Shown in pieces: positions 37,134 through 49,604 of a DNA stretch of 64,000 nt (the first letter of the stretch is position 1; every line of letters starts with the position of its first letter). This DNA is from Erythrophleum ivorense (taxonomy: Eukaryota > Streptophyta > Magnoliopsida > Fabales > Fabaceae), in NCBI GenBank assembly GCA_026724425.1, contig JAIUCV010000001.1, positions 22,257,802 to 22,321,801 on the forward strand, given 5' to 3'. The notes below the pieces were generated by a model. It was not told the origin of the DNA, ran no database searches, and was given only the letters and a program-made list of their open reading frames with translations. A program made the position numbers and the translations under genes.

Positions 37134-37941
37134 CTAATGTCTATTCATACCACAATGATAGCATGAATTTTCTGAATTCTTCACATATTTCTTTTGTCCA
37201 CTTGTGCTTCCTTGTTTTTCTTCTCTCTTATTGCATTTCTGGTGATAAGCAATATTCTTATGATAAAGAGTACTATTTCTTCCTCGACCACATCCACGGC
37301 CTTGACCAAGACCATGATTACTACCACATTCTTGTCCATTATTATTAATCATTGTCACATTCAGTTCAAGGAATGGAGTACAACTAGTTGGATGGGCTTT
37401 ATGATTTTTTATTAATAACTCATTATTTTGTTCAGCTACAAGAAGGCATGAAATTAACTATGAGTATTTTTCAAACCCTTTTTCTCTATATTGCTGCTAC
37501 AGGAAAAGTAGAGAAAGTTTTCTCTAACATATCGTTTTTAGTAATTACTTCTCTATATAATTTTAATTGAGAGTTAATACGAAACATTGCAAAGTTATAC
37601 TCACTGACTAATTTAAAATCTTGCAATCGTAGATGCATCCAGTCATAACGAACTTTTGGAAGAATAACAGTTTTATGGTGGTCATACCTCTCTTTCAAAC
37701 TATTCTAAAGTAAAAGTGAATCTTTTACTGTAAGATATTTAGATTTTAACCCCTCATGGAAGTAATGACAAAGAAAAATCATCACCTTAGTGCAATTTTG
37801 CATTGATTCATTGTTTCCTTCTTTGATGGTATTTCCAAGACCTATTACATCAAGATGAATTTCAATATCTAAAATCCAAGACAAATAATTCTTTTTCGAA
37901 AGATCAAGGGCCACAAATTCAAGTTTCATAAAATTTGACAT
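37134..37941 (-). pseudogene. Copia gag, broken
   Basis: The N-terminal part (37,941-37,705) has the retrotransposon gag signature with NYLSWILDIEIHL. The middle part (37,698-37,486) reads YDHHKTVILPKVRYDW, then LRLQDFKLVSEYN. The last part (37,358-37,134) is Gly/Arg-rich and enters a CCHC-type zinc knuckle (CYHCGMNRH). Stops and frame changes separate the three parts. Confidence 0.8.
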
Positions 37942-38042
37942 GATAATTAAAATAGAATAAAACTAATAGAAAAACTAACAAGTAAGATGGAAAGATCTTA
38001 CCTTTCTTGCTCAAATGGTTAAGAGCAAATTCGCGCTGATAA

Positions 38043-38333
38043 TGTATTTTTAAAACAATTCAAGAGATAGAGAAGAAAGGATTTAGAGAAAATATAGAAT
38101 AAGAGAAATGCTTCTTAAAATTTTTATTTCTCATTCTCAATGCAAATAGGATGCATATTTATAGGTACAAATTTATAACTCCAAAAGGTCTCATCTTAAA
38201 TGTAAAATAATATACCATAAAATAGGGCATAAATGTGGGAAATCAATATCCCAAGAGTTACACATTCTTGGAGGAATATGAGAAGAAGAGCTACAATTCT
38301 TGAAGAAGATGATCATTCACACAAAGAATTACA
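38043..38333 (-). repeat. Copia 5' LTR
   Basis: About 291 bp, on the plus strand starting TGTATTTTTAAAAC and ending AATTACA. It matches the 3' LTR throughout with many substitutions, and the primer-binding-like sequence abuts it at 38,042. Confidence 0.85.
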
Positions 38334-39544
38334 TAAAGAATATGATTATAACATACATTTCAATGAATTTGGGGGTTTAAAAACTAAAAGGACATCCACC
38401 ATAATGGATGGATTCATAACATAATTGAATTAATTATGCTTGGTATAACAAAAAAATGTGTTTCCTTTATCTATTTGGTAGGATGAAGATAATGATGGAA
38501 GGAAAAGTAAGTAATAATAAATGATCAAAATATTCTTAGATTACAAAAATAATATAAGAATAAAAAGATATGAAAAACAAAAACCCTTTACAAAGAAAAC
38601 AAAAACAAAAGGATTTTTATAATATTTTTTGGACGATGATAAAATTGCCCCATTTTAATTTCAAATAAATCCCTATTAATTAATAATTAAAGCATGTGGA
38701 ATTAAAAATAATACTTATCAAAATAAAACAAATTATTTTATAGTAGAAAACAAATACTAGTAAATTTTGAAATAATTATGAAGCTTAGAAATTTTTAAAA
38801 GACTTATTTAAAATACTTTAAGGACTAAATCAAAATATTTTAAAATTTTTAATGGCTGAAATATAATTTTACTTAAATGACACAAAAAAAAGTGGTAGTA
38901 TTATTCGCAATCCAATATTAAATGTCCAATAAACTAATATCTCCAACTATTAGATCATCTTTACAAAAAAAACTTGAATGTCTACAAGGATCACCACAAA
39001 TCACAAAATGAAGGCCAACAAAATACACACACAAATATTTATATATTTTTTAATATTTTAGTATTTGCCTTTAGTAGACCCTATTTTGAATTGCTGCACA
39101 TGTCCTCTTTTGCTATTGTAGCCTAAACACCAAAACTAGAGAGAGAATAAGAAGAAGGACATCAAAGTAGAGATAAGTGGCGATCGAGGCAATGGTTACA
39201 ATGGTTGCTATAGGGATGATGGTGGAAGATTGAAAATCGCTTTCTTTCAATGGTATGGGTAAGATGGGCAAAAAGGGCATTTCATGTTTTGGTTGCCAAA
39301 ATTGCAAATGTCTCGCACTACGGATGAGAAAGTACATAGTATAATAGACTTTCCTTTGTAACTTCCTTTCTACTAACCAAACACTTTTGAACATGGGAAT
39401 CAGTTTCCTTTTCCCTTTCTAGATGCATACCAAACAGGGCGAGAGGATCCCAATCCTCCATTGATTGTATCACATGCTCCCAAGGACACTCAAATTTTTT
39501 TCTTTCACTTAGTTGGTTTGGTCATACCAATTTTACTTTTTCCC

Positions 39545-40147
39545 ATCTGCAATTATTACTCCTTGAATTTGGTAAAACCTCCAATGAAACAAGCATCATG
39601 CTAACTTGTATGTATTTAATGATGGATTCCTCCATGCTTCTACCACCTTGCTTTATGCTCTATCCTTGATAAAGGTGGACTACAATTTTGTTTTCATCTA
39701 ACATTTTCACATGAGCTTTATCACTTTTATTTTAAATTGATTTAATCAATTATTGTTAAATCAAAATTATTTATAAATCAAAATATAGATAAACAAACAC
39801 AATAATTCTTGGCTAAAGAGAAAAAAACAATGTTAAATGAAGTTGTTAGATATAGTCAAATAGATATTACAAACAAATTAACAAAAATTATGATCAATCA
39901 TCTGTGTTGCCCTTAAAAAATAAAATAGAATGACATTACTTGGTAGAAGAGGTTCATGAATGTTCTCAGAAAGCCCTTGGCTTGACTTAAGTGGCTTAAG
40001 AAAAATACAAAAATTAATAGTGAAGAGTTGAATATAAAATGCCGAAAGAGATTTTAAGGATTGATGGACAATTTTCTCCAAACTTCTCAAATGTTGACAA
40101 GGATTATTTCTTGTATAAATTATTGTCTAAAGATATTGGTTATGTAG

Positions 40148-40178
<31 letters not shown>

Positions 40179-42433
40179 GCTGCATTAGGTTAAGGGACTT
40201 TGTTTTGGTAGATTTGTTAGATTAAACTAATTTATATTAATTTAATTTATATACTGGTCACGATCAACAATTTTGAATCAATATGATTTTCAAAGTTAAA
40301 TTGGAATATCAATTACTCACTCACCTTGTTTTTCAAGTTAAGGTGTCCATTCCACGCATTGTAAAATATTAAGTAGTCAATTAATTAGTATAAAGTATAT
40401 ATTTATAAAATGACCAAATTGAATGATTTTATATAGTTTGCCGTCGTTGACCAGTACAAGAATAAGGAAAAGTGGAAGACTCTGAAAAGTTGGATCATTC
40501 TCATTGTGATTAGATAGAATTTTTTTTCATGATTCATTTAATTTTTATTCAAAAAATTAATTATTGAATGTGAAATGGTAATATTTATCACTTCACTTTG
40601 AGTTGCACTTGCATGTTGAGACTGAAAATAAAGTACATCGATCAATCAATTAGAATATAGGTTGCCATCGTTGATGGACACATGAATAGCAAGAGTGGAA
40701 GACTTTCAAAAGTTAGCTCATGATGAGAAATCTCTCACCCTTACTAGATAAACATTTTTCACATCATTCATTTAATATTCAATCAAAAAATTGATAATTG
40801 AATTTCAAATGATAACATTTATCACCTCACATATGTGTGTACAAATAAAAAGGTTGTAGGAGATATTCAAATATATTTATTTGAATAACTATAACCTTTA
40901 AATATTTTAATACTTAAATTAAATATTTGTAACCAATACATACATATAAAATTATAACTCTACCATAGCCATAGGCCTCGAAGAATAATAGATATTGTTT
41001 CATTCAATCCTAAGTTTCGTTTGGTACATAAAATTCTTGTTTATGGAAATAAAAAGGAAAGGTAGAATGTAATTAAATCAATTGTGTTTGATATGATCAA
41101 AAGAAAGAAAAGGAATGTCTTTCCCTTTATCTATTTGTTAGGATTGAAATAATGATGAAATGAAAAGTAAGTGATAACAAATGACCAAAGTACTCTTAAA
41201 TTTAAAAAATAATGTAGGAATAAAAAGATATGAAATAAATAACAAAATTTCCCTTCACAAAAAAATTTAAAAAAGGATTTTTATAATTTTTTCTGGACGA
41301 TGATAAAATTGCCCCTAAAAATTTTAATTTCAAATAAATCCCTATTAATTAATAATTAAAGCATGTGGAATTAAAAATAATGCTTATCAAAATAAAACAA
41401 ATTATTTTATAGTAGAAAACAAATACTAGTAAATTTTAAAATAATTATAAAGCTTAGACATTTTTAAAAGACTTATTTAAAATACTTCAAGGGCTTAATC
41501 AAAACATTTTAAAATTTTTAATGGCTAAAATATAATTTTACCTAAATTACACAAAAAAGTAGCAATATTATTCACAGTCCAATGCTAAATATCCAATGAA
41601 CTAATATCCCTAGTAGTCGTTAGATCATCTTTACAACAAAACTAGAATGTCTACAAGGATCACCGTAAATCACAAAATGAGGGCCAACTAAATTCACACA
41701 CAAATATTTTGTATATTTTTTAATATTTTAGTATTTACCTTTAGCAGACCCTATTTCTGATTGTTGTAAATGTCATCTTTTGCTATTGTGGCGTAAACGC
41801 CAAAACTAGAGAGAGAACAAGAAGAAGCAGGATATCAAAGTAGAGATAGGTGATGGCCAAGGCAATGGTTACAGTGGTTGCCATGGGGACAACGGTGGCA
41901 AATTGAAGATCACTTTCCTTCAACAATATGGGTAAGATGGGCAAAAAGGCATTTCATGTTTTGGCTGCCAAAATTGCAAATGTCTTGCGCTATGGATAAG
42001 AAAGTACACAGTATAATGGAGTTTCCTTTATAGCTTTCCTTTCTACTAACCAAACACTTTCAAGCACTAGAATCAATTTCTGTTTCCTTTTCTGGATGCA
42101 TATGAAATAGGGCATAAGTCTTGTACTAATTATTTAAAGAAATGAGAATCTAACATTCTAAATAATTATATTTTTCAAATTATGATAAAAAAAAATAGTT
42201 TATTTAATAATTATTGATTATTGCATTACATATAATAATATTGAATAAGCAAATATACTTTAATCAAAGTTTCCCCCTAATATGACAACACAAGTTTTAA
42301 AACCACATAACATTTTTGCATTGGATTTTAACATGCAAGGTATACGTACATTGGATGTATTATAAATGCGATAAGAAAATTGATGTGGGGTGCATTTTTA
42401 AAATTGTTTCAAAAGAGGGAAAATGATGAATTT
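39545..42433. repeat. Spacer segmental duplication, copy 3, abutting RLP-C
   Basis: It follows copy 1 from about 2,487 to 5,075, without the insertion flanked by GTTAGAACATG and without the TTA-target transposon, but with its own 1.1-kb transposon at 41,015-42,114. Its last matching bases (AAAATTGTTTCAAAAGAG, about 42,398-42,415) lie less than 20 bp before RLP sequence begins. Confidence 0.8.
41015..42114. mobile_element. Non-autonomous DNA transposon, 1,100 bp
   Basis: Left end TTTCGTTTGGTACAT, right end ATGAAATAGGGCA, flanked by TAAG at 41,011-41,014 and 42,115-42,118. The unoccupied target with a single TAAG is visible at 4,770-4,773 in spacer copy 1, which fixes the ends. It is a sister copy of the element at 33,232-39,441. 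No protein similarity was seen. Confidence 0.78.
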
Positions 42434-44038
42434 TGTTTCTAGTGCACATGTCAATGAGCATGGGACTATTGTGCATAGAGAAGGAAAGAGAAGCATTGCT
42501 TTCTCTAAAACAGGGATTTATAGATGCAAGTGGATGACCCTTTTCATGGGGAAGTGGAGAGAACTAATATGAATGCTGCAAATGGGACGGTGTTTCATGC
42601 AATGACAGAGCAAGTCACGTGCTTAAGCTTGATCTTCACAATAAGGAAGATGATGATTACACACAATATTCAGCAGGTATAATAAGTCCATCATTGGCTA
42701 AGTTACATTATTTTTATTTGAATTACTTGGATCTTAGTGAGATTTTTTTTAATACAACCCAGCACATTCCACAATTCATTGGTTCTTTAACTCACTTGAA
42801 ATATCTCAATGCAACACCATAATTCTAGCTCATCTCATACCTTTGAATAGTATAATTATCATGACACATACACATAATTCTCATAGAGGAAGCATGAAGA
42901 TTTGGACTTTTATTTGCATGTCATCATATCTAAAAATCCATTCGGTGTCACGTGGACCGGGTGAACTCATACTATGCCCCCTCATATTTAATTACATTAT
43001 TCCAACTCCTTTGTATCACAAAAACATACCTACAACTCATAGAAACCGAAAAGAGACATGGAAAATGGGTATTCATTCTCAGCCAGCACTGGCCTCAATT
43101 CTGGGCAAATTTTGAAAAATCATAACTAAATTTAGAAAAATTGAAATCATGCAATCTTGGTCATTCTGGAATTCTTGGGATGTCTACTTCATTCTAAAAA
43201 TATGTACAAGTTATAACATACCACACATAGAGCGTTTGACACACAAAATTGTCTGGAGGTCGGACTGAGTCCTGGTGCTATAACAGTTTACTGATATGAA
43301 TTTAAAAAATGTCCAATTAATTCCACAAAAATCCAATCCATGCGAATGATACTAATCTGGAAAACTATAGATGCTAACTAGAGGGAAAAAATATCTTCAG
43401 ATTAGTTCATTAAGCCTAGGTCTCAAAAATTGATAGAACAGTACTTCTGGTCGGGCTAGGTTATTGATACTGGATAGAAACTTCAAAAATTCATATCTCC
43501 CTCTCTAGACCTCCAAATGAGGTGCTTCTAGTTGGAATGAGTCACTGTAATTATTTAGTTTCTCTATACAAAATTTCATGGCAATTGGACATCATTTGAA
43601 TTTAGGGTGACATAAAACAATTTCGGACCAAATGAATAGTGCAGCAAATCAGAAACATGAATTTTGCCAACTTTGAAAAATCATCAAATATTCTGTAGAC
43701 CTCTAAAAATTATGATCTTTAGCTTCCCAGAAAGCTCTCAATGAGAACTAATTGCATGCCAAGTCTCAGATTAAGACTAAGTCATTTGGCCAAAAAGTGA
43801 CATAGGATTCCATTATGGTCAAATTTGGCTCCATATGAGGTACCAAATTTGCCAAATGGCCTTCCCTTGGTTGTGGTACCTTTTGGGCAAGTCTAAAAGC
43901 ACATTTGAGACTTGTGTAAGCTGCCCAAATGGTCCTAAAACTCATGCATCTCATTTTGACCATTCAACCCACACTTATGCATACATTCATCAAAGTTCCA
44001 TATTGTACACTATGGCCTTACATACTCAAAATAAGTGC

Positions 44039-44074
44039 AAAATGATATATGACCTATAGGTCATATATCATTTT
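44039..44074. repeat. Perfect 36-bp palindrome
   Basis: An uninterrupted self-complementary sequence centred on CCTATAGG, between 44,039 and 44,074. It lies inside the LTR-like insertion. Confidence 0.95.
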
Positions 44075-45955
44075 CATACATCTAAACATTATATAATAGT
44101 ATATTTACACATGTCTCAAGGTTCATGGTACATATACAACATCATATACACTATGAACCATCATTATGGTCCCAAAATAGGCAAAATAATACATAAACTT
44201 GTCAATCCTTGCTCTTTATGGTTGTTGGCTCCCTTCACCATAAGTACTTAGTCCACCTAGCATGTTAGATCATTGGAGAGGAGGGGATAAGATTCAAAGA
44301 ACCCCAATAGCTCATCTCTCATTCAATCACACATAATATGTGCAAAGCAAGCTTTACAAATGCATACATGGAGAAAATAAAAGCCATGGACATTTTATAA
44401 GCAAACTTGGCATGTGAACAACTCATACAAATCATTCAAGAGCTCATAAAGTGTTTGGATTGGCCTCACACTTCTCCTCATGGATTTTGGACTTGCCTCA
44501 CCCATTCTTGAGCATTTTGGACTCAACCATATTCTTGGGAGCCCACTTTGCTTTTGAGAGACTCTTTCCTTTGTCTCAACTAAGCTCAAGGGTTCTTGGC
44601 TCATCCTCACCCAAGGGAAGAGTTCTTGGCCTCTCCACACTCAAGCAAACTCATACAAACATCATGGATTCATTTAAGACATAATATGGCATCAAGGATA
44701 ATGACATGTAAAGGCATGCTAGAATACTTTTCAAAGCTTAAAAATACACATACACACATTCTAAAACAAGCTAGACACACATTCATGCATGAGAGAAGAT
44801 GGAGAGAGCTACCTTGCACAATTTCACATACTTTTTCCTTAGCTTTCAAGCCTTCTCTTTCGACCACACACCCACAATTTGGTGGAGATGATTTCTCTTG
44901 GCCTAAATACAAATTATGGGAGCCAATTAGGTTCATGAAACACATTCTAAGGCTATATAACTTGATGAACCACTAGATGACTCTATAGACTTTATTATGG
45001 TCCATAATTACACCTAATGAAGCAACACCCCTCAAATGATTTCTAGGCCTCATTCTTTCTTATCAAATATGATTCTTGACCCCTTTTAAGCCTCTTGAAA
45101 TCATCACATCATTAAGACAAAAGGCCTAGCACCATGTTGCTTCTTTAGGACATATTATAGAACCTAAGGCACCAAATCATTTTCTATGAGTTCTAAAATT
45201 TTTCCAAGGCTTCCCTTCATCTTCATTCATCAAATATGACTCAAGAATGGCCTTAGAAAAATTTAAAACTCCCCCCACCTACACCAACAAGCCTAGGCTA
45301 AGACATAGGCTTCCTTTGGGCTTCTTGGAGTTCTCTTGATTTTCTTGAAGGAAGAAGCTTGTGGGGAGCATCTTAGGTGTCTCAAGAACTCATTTAAACT
45401 CTTACTTAGACCTAGAAATCATCATACAATTTCAAAAATTGGAATGTGCACTTAAAACCCTAGATTTTGCATCTTGATTTCTAATGCCTATTTCTTAGTT
45501 TTCTTTGCATATTCTTATTCCTCTCCATCAAATACCTAAGAATCATGCTTGGTTGGGCTTGAAATTTAACTCCCTAGGGCAGAACACATGTGGGCTGAAA
45601 TGGAGAAGAAAGGCCATGGAAGGTATCAATCATAGGATGCATTTTTACCTTATTTCCTTGCTTAGTTTGGCTTGAATCTTGATTTTTCCAAGCTCCTCTC
45701 TTCAAATCCGAACTTTCCCTTGAATATCTCCCTTGAATCAGATTTATAAATATCATTTTAATCCAAGGAAAGAAAGGAGTATAAAGGAGAGGTGGTGGAG
45801 ATGAAGAAAAGCAAGGAAAAATATCATGAAAACATACCTTAAGCTTGGATTTCTTCCTCCTTCTTCTTCCTCTCTTGGGTGCCTCTCCCTTAGGGTTTTG
45901 CTTCTAGTTTGGGGCTAAATTTTCTGAAGTTAAATGAGGGCAAGTGTGAGGCACC

Positions 45956-45974
45956 ATATATATATATATATATA
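45956..45974. repeat. (TA)n run in the LTR-like insertion
   Basis: Alternating TA followed by GGTAGGGAAAAG, near the distal part of the element. It may lie near a promoter region of the LTR, but this is not shown. Confidence 0.6.
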
Positions 45975-48900
45975 GGTAGGGAAAAGTGACTTTTTCAAAA
46001 ATTCCAAGTTTGCCCTTCCTACTTTGCATTTTCGTTTCTCCTTCGTTTTAGCTCCTTTTTTAGAACCATCTTTTCCATTATAAAATTTAGGTTCCTAATT
46101 AATAAAAATGGCTTTGGAATCACTCAAATTGGAGCTAAAACTTTTCCGAACGAATCCGTCAAAGTTCAAGTACACCGACATTGGAAAACGTCCACCGGAG
46201 AAGATTTAACTGTTCCAAGGCTTCCCATGGTTTTTAGGGCCTCTGAGAACCTTGGAGAACTCAAAAATTTTGTTTAAAAAGCCCTCCTGTGTGAATTCCA
46301 AAATTTACCCGAAATTACGAAAATGCCATTATATTTCCTAAGGTTTCCGTCAACATTTATTTCTTCATTCTAGCTTCATTTTTCCTTTTGTCTGAGGCTA
46401 CAATTCTCATTTTTAGGAGGCTTGAATGTTACTCAAATTTTTCAGGACCTTAACTAATTCGTTTCGGAGACTTGCTTTGAAAACACACCCATTTTCGTCG
46501 TTTAACAAAAACTGGACATTACACTCAACCTATCAAATTGTGGGTTTAAAGGAAACTTCCCCAATGAATTTGGGAATCTTACCCATTTGCAATATCTTGA
46601 TCTTGGTGGAAATAATCTTGACAGTGAATTTCCTACTCAACTTTTGAACATGTCACGCTTAAAACATCTTGTCCTCAATTACAACAATTTTCATGGTGTA
46701 ATACTGCATCAACTTCACAATCTTTCTTGCTTGCAATATCTTTACATTGACAATAGCCTCTCCTATTTAAGATCTAATTTAGAGTGAGTTTCTTATCTTT
46801 CCTCATCTTTGACTACTTTGAAACTCTGGAGCATGGACCTTAGTGCTAATGCAAACAATTGGCTACAATTGACAAGCAATCTTCCTCTTCTAAAAGAATT
46901 AATGTTAACTGATTGCAATCTTTTTAACAATGTTGCTCCTTTGTCTTTTTCCACCATCATCATTTCTCATTCTCTTGCTATCATTGATATCTCTTGCAAT
47001 AACCTTATGTCCTCAATATTTAATTGGTTGTTGAATTATAAAAGTAGCTTAGCTATTCTTGACCTCTTTAGCAACTAACTTCATGATGCGATGCCCACAT
47101 CTTCCTGGGATATATGTAGTTTACATGACCTACATCTATCTTACAACAAGTTGAGTGAACAACTTCAAGATTTTGTTCCAACTTTCCTACAATGTACACA
47201 AAAATCATTGAAGATTTTGGAACTTGATGACAACCAATTAAGTGAAACTTTACCTGAAAGTATTGGACAATTGTCTGAGTTAGAAAGCTTATCCATTAGA
47301 GGGAACTCCTTAGAAGGTTTGATCACGGAAGCTCATTTCACCAACCTATTCAAATTAAATCTTTTGGATTTGTCTTCCAATGCACTTATCCTAAACATTA
47401 GTGCTGACTAGGTTGCCCCATTCCAATTGAAGAATATATATTTAAATTCTATCAAGGTGGGTCCTTATTTTTCAATGTGACTTCACACTCAAAAGGATTA
47501 CCATTCATTGGACATATCGAGTTCTCAAATTTTTGACACAATTCCTTATTGGTTTTGGAGCCTTTCTGCTCATGTGGTATATTTAAATATCTCTTATAAC
47601 AAAATCAGAGGTGAAATTCCATATTTGCAAAAAATTATTTCTCTACAATTAGAAATAGATTTGAGCTCAAATCTCTTTGTTGGCCAAATTCCTTCCTTTT
47701 TATTAGTAGCTAACATATTGCATCTAAATAATAATAAGTTCACATATTCAAGTTTGCTCCTTTGCACAGAAATAGCCAATGATATGGCCTTTTCTCGATC
47801 TCTCAAATAATCATTTCTTTGAACTATCAAATTGTTGGAAGAACTTCAAATCACTTACCTTTTTCAATTTGGATAATAATAATATGTTTGGAAAGATTCC
47901 CACATCAATGGTTTTACTGATTAATATTCGAGTTTTAGTTTTAAGCAACAATAATCTAACTAGGGAGATTCCTCTGTCCTTAAGTAATTGTAAAGAGTTG
48001 GCAATTTTTGATGTGGGTTATAACAAATTATTTGGGCTAGTACCAATGTGGATTGGAGACAAACTTCATAAGTTGACTATCCTTATTTTGAAAGTCAATC
48101 AATTCTATGGAGCCATGCTAATGAATACTTGTTTCCTTGCTTTACTTCAATTATTAGACCTTTCTCATAATAATATTTCAGGAAGTATACCAAGATGTGT
48201 CAACAGGCTTGCTACTATGGCTAGTCAAACATGCCTAAATTCAACTACTGACTTTTAGTATTCAATGTTCATCAATTCTACACATTGGTATGTAGCTTTT
48301 GATGCCAATATAATGGTCACATGGAAAAGAAAAAATTCAAAGTACAAAAGTAATTTAGGATTGTTGAAAATAATAAATCTCTCAAGTAACAAGTTTGTAG
48401 GAGAAATTCCATACGAGATTATGGATCTTGTTAGATTGCATTTCTTAAACATTTCAAGAAACATGTTGGGTGGATATATTCCTTCCTCTATTGGTCAATT
48501 GAAATCATTAAAAGTTCTTGATTTATCAGGAAACTTATTGTTTGGGACAATTCCATCAACTCTTTCTAAATTAAATTGTCTCAGTATGCTAGACTTGGCA
48601 TATAATAGGTTATTAAGAGCAATTCCAAAAGACACCCAAATACAAAGCTTTGATGGCACTTCTTTTATGGGGAATCCAAAACTTTGTGGAGCACCCCTTC
48701 CAAGAAATTGTCCAAATGGGCTAATATATGATAGCCTAAATGATGGGAATGACAATGATGATGACAATCAGATTATTAATCATGGCTTCTACATCAGCAT
48801 GGCACTTGGATTTATTGTTGGATTTTGGGGAATTTGTGGCTTATTATGTTTGAACAAGTCTTGGAGATATGCTTATTTCATGTTCTTGAGAGATATATAC

Positions 48901-49604
48901 AATTGGTTCTATGTACTTATGGCATTAAATATAGCAAAGCTACAAAGAAGGTTAAATGGCTTCGAGGTAATCCACTAATCCAAATTTTTTCAAAACAAAA
49001 AAATTAGAGAAAAAAATAACAAATCATGTAGTGCACTTAGTTATAAATACTAGTAAATGAACATATAAATTGTCTATTTGACTATGCAATTTGATGATTT
49101 TTATATCAGTTATAATTTCATTCAAAAGTTCATGTACATTTTTATGATTATTTAATTATGAATTATTTAACTAATCAATTACTTATCGAGATAAGTGAAA
49201 TTTTTGTGCTATTAGAAAGAGCCATAGGACTATTATTATCTTGCTTGATAAATATTGATTCACAATAATTATTATGCACTTTTCTAATTAGTGATTCTTG
49301 CAGGCAATATTTGTAAAGATGTTGCATTTTTAGTTACGCTCTTACAATTGTTTAAGTTGTCTCAAGAAGAGAAAGTTGTGCCAACTAAGAGATACACTTA
49401 AATCAGAATGCAACCAAGCTAATAGATATTCTCTCTCATTTGTTAGAATTCCTCACTACACATCTACCCTTTTTTCTATTTTACATTATAAGAAGCACAT
49501 GGTGTGCATTAGTATGTATGGTGTATTTTGATGAAATTTCTACATAATTCATCATTTCTTTGCAACCAACTAATCTCATATACTCAAATGAATACATAAT
49601 ATTG

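Larger units (their letters stand above)
33290..38333 (-). mobile_element. Ty1-copia LTR retrotransposon, 5,044 bp, decayed
   Basis: Two similar LTRs (33,290-33,594 and 38,043-38,333) bound a minus-strand gag-pol region in copia order: gag, integrase, reverse transcriptase, RNase H. Next to the 5' LTR (38,043) the minus strand reads TTATCAGCGCG, which resembles a copia primer-binding site. Next to the 3' LTR the purine run AAGGGGGC (about 33,602-33,609) is the likely polypurine tract. Flanking bases TAAAA and TAAAG are a probable 5-bp target duplication with one change. The reading frames are broken many times and the LTRs have diverged visibly, so it is old and inactive. Confidence 0.9.
33232..39441. 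mobile_element. 1.1-kb DNA transposon split by a copia element
   Basis: The outer parts (33,232-33,289 and 38,334-39,441) together match the sister element at 41,015-42,114. The left end (TCTCATTTGATGCAC) and the right end (ATGCATACCAAACAGGGC) correspond to the sister's ends. AGAG flanks both sides (33,228-33,231 and 39,442-39,445). Without the nested copia it is about 1.16 kb. It has no transposase-like protein, so it is non-autonomous. The superfamily is uncertain. Confidence 0.7.
42810..46523. mobile_element. Solo-LTR-like insertion, 3,714 bp, TG...CA
   Basis: It starts TGCAACACC, ends GGACATTACA, and is flanked by CTCAA at 42,805-42,809 and 46,524-46,528. Removing it and one CTCAA rejoins the LRR coding sequence. 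No gag-pol coding sequence and no internal pair of repeats was noticed, so a solo LTR of a long-LTR (Ty3/gypsy-like) family is the simplest reading. A non-autonomous element with unrecognised LTRs is the alternative. Short reading frames inside have no recognisable similarity. Confidence 0.75.
42434..48978 (+). pseudogene. RLP-C: LRR receptor-like pseudogene, 5' truncated and interrupted
   Basis: Closely similar to RLP-A. Similarity starts inside the signal-peptide codons (42,434), so the start codon and promoter are missing. Stops occur at 42,535 (TGA) and 42,565 (TAA, RLP-A has CAA). At 42,809 the gene is split by a 3.7-kb element and resumes at 46,529. Further stops are at 46,785, 47,409 and 47,478, each a Trp codon in RLP-A. 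There is a one-base frameshift in a T run near 47,795 and a stop near 48,256. The last piece (48,265-48,978) is intact: final LRRs, the acidic juxtamembrane region, a transmembrane helix with the usual Gly-rich FIVGFWGICG motif, and a tail ending FNGF-like LNGFEVIH. Confidence 0.9.

Noticed and set aside
44395..44976. Open frames of 77-126 codons in both strands
   Set aside because: They lie within the 3.7-kb LTR-like insertion, overlap on opposite strands and show no protein-family pattern.
42810..46523. Complete autonomous LTR retrotransposon
   Set aside because: No gag, protease, integrase or reverse transcriptase pattern in any frame, and no second copy of the terminal sequence inside.
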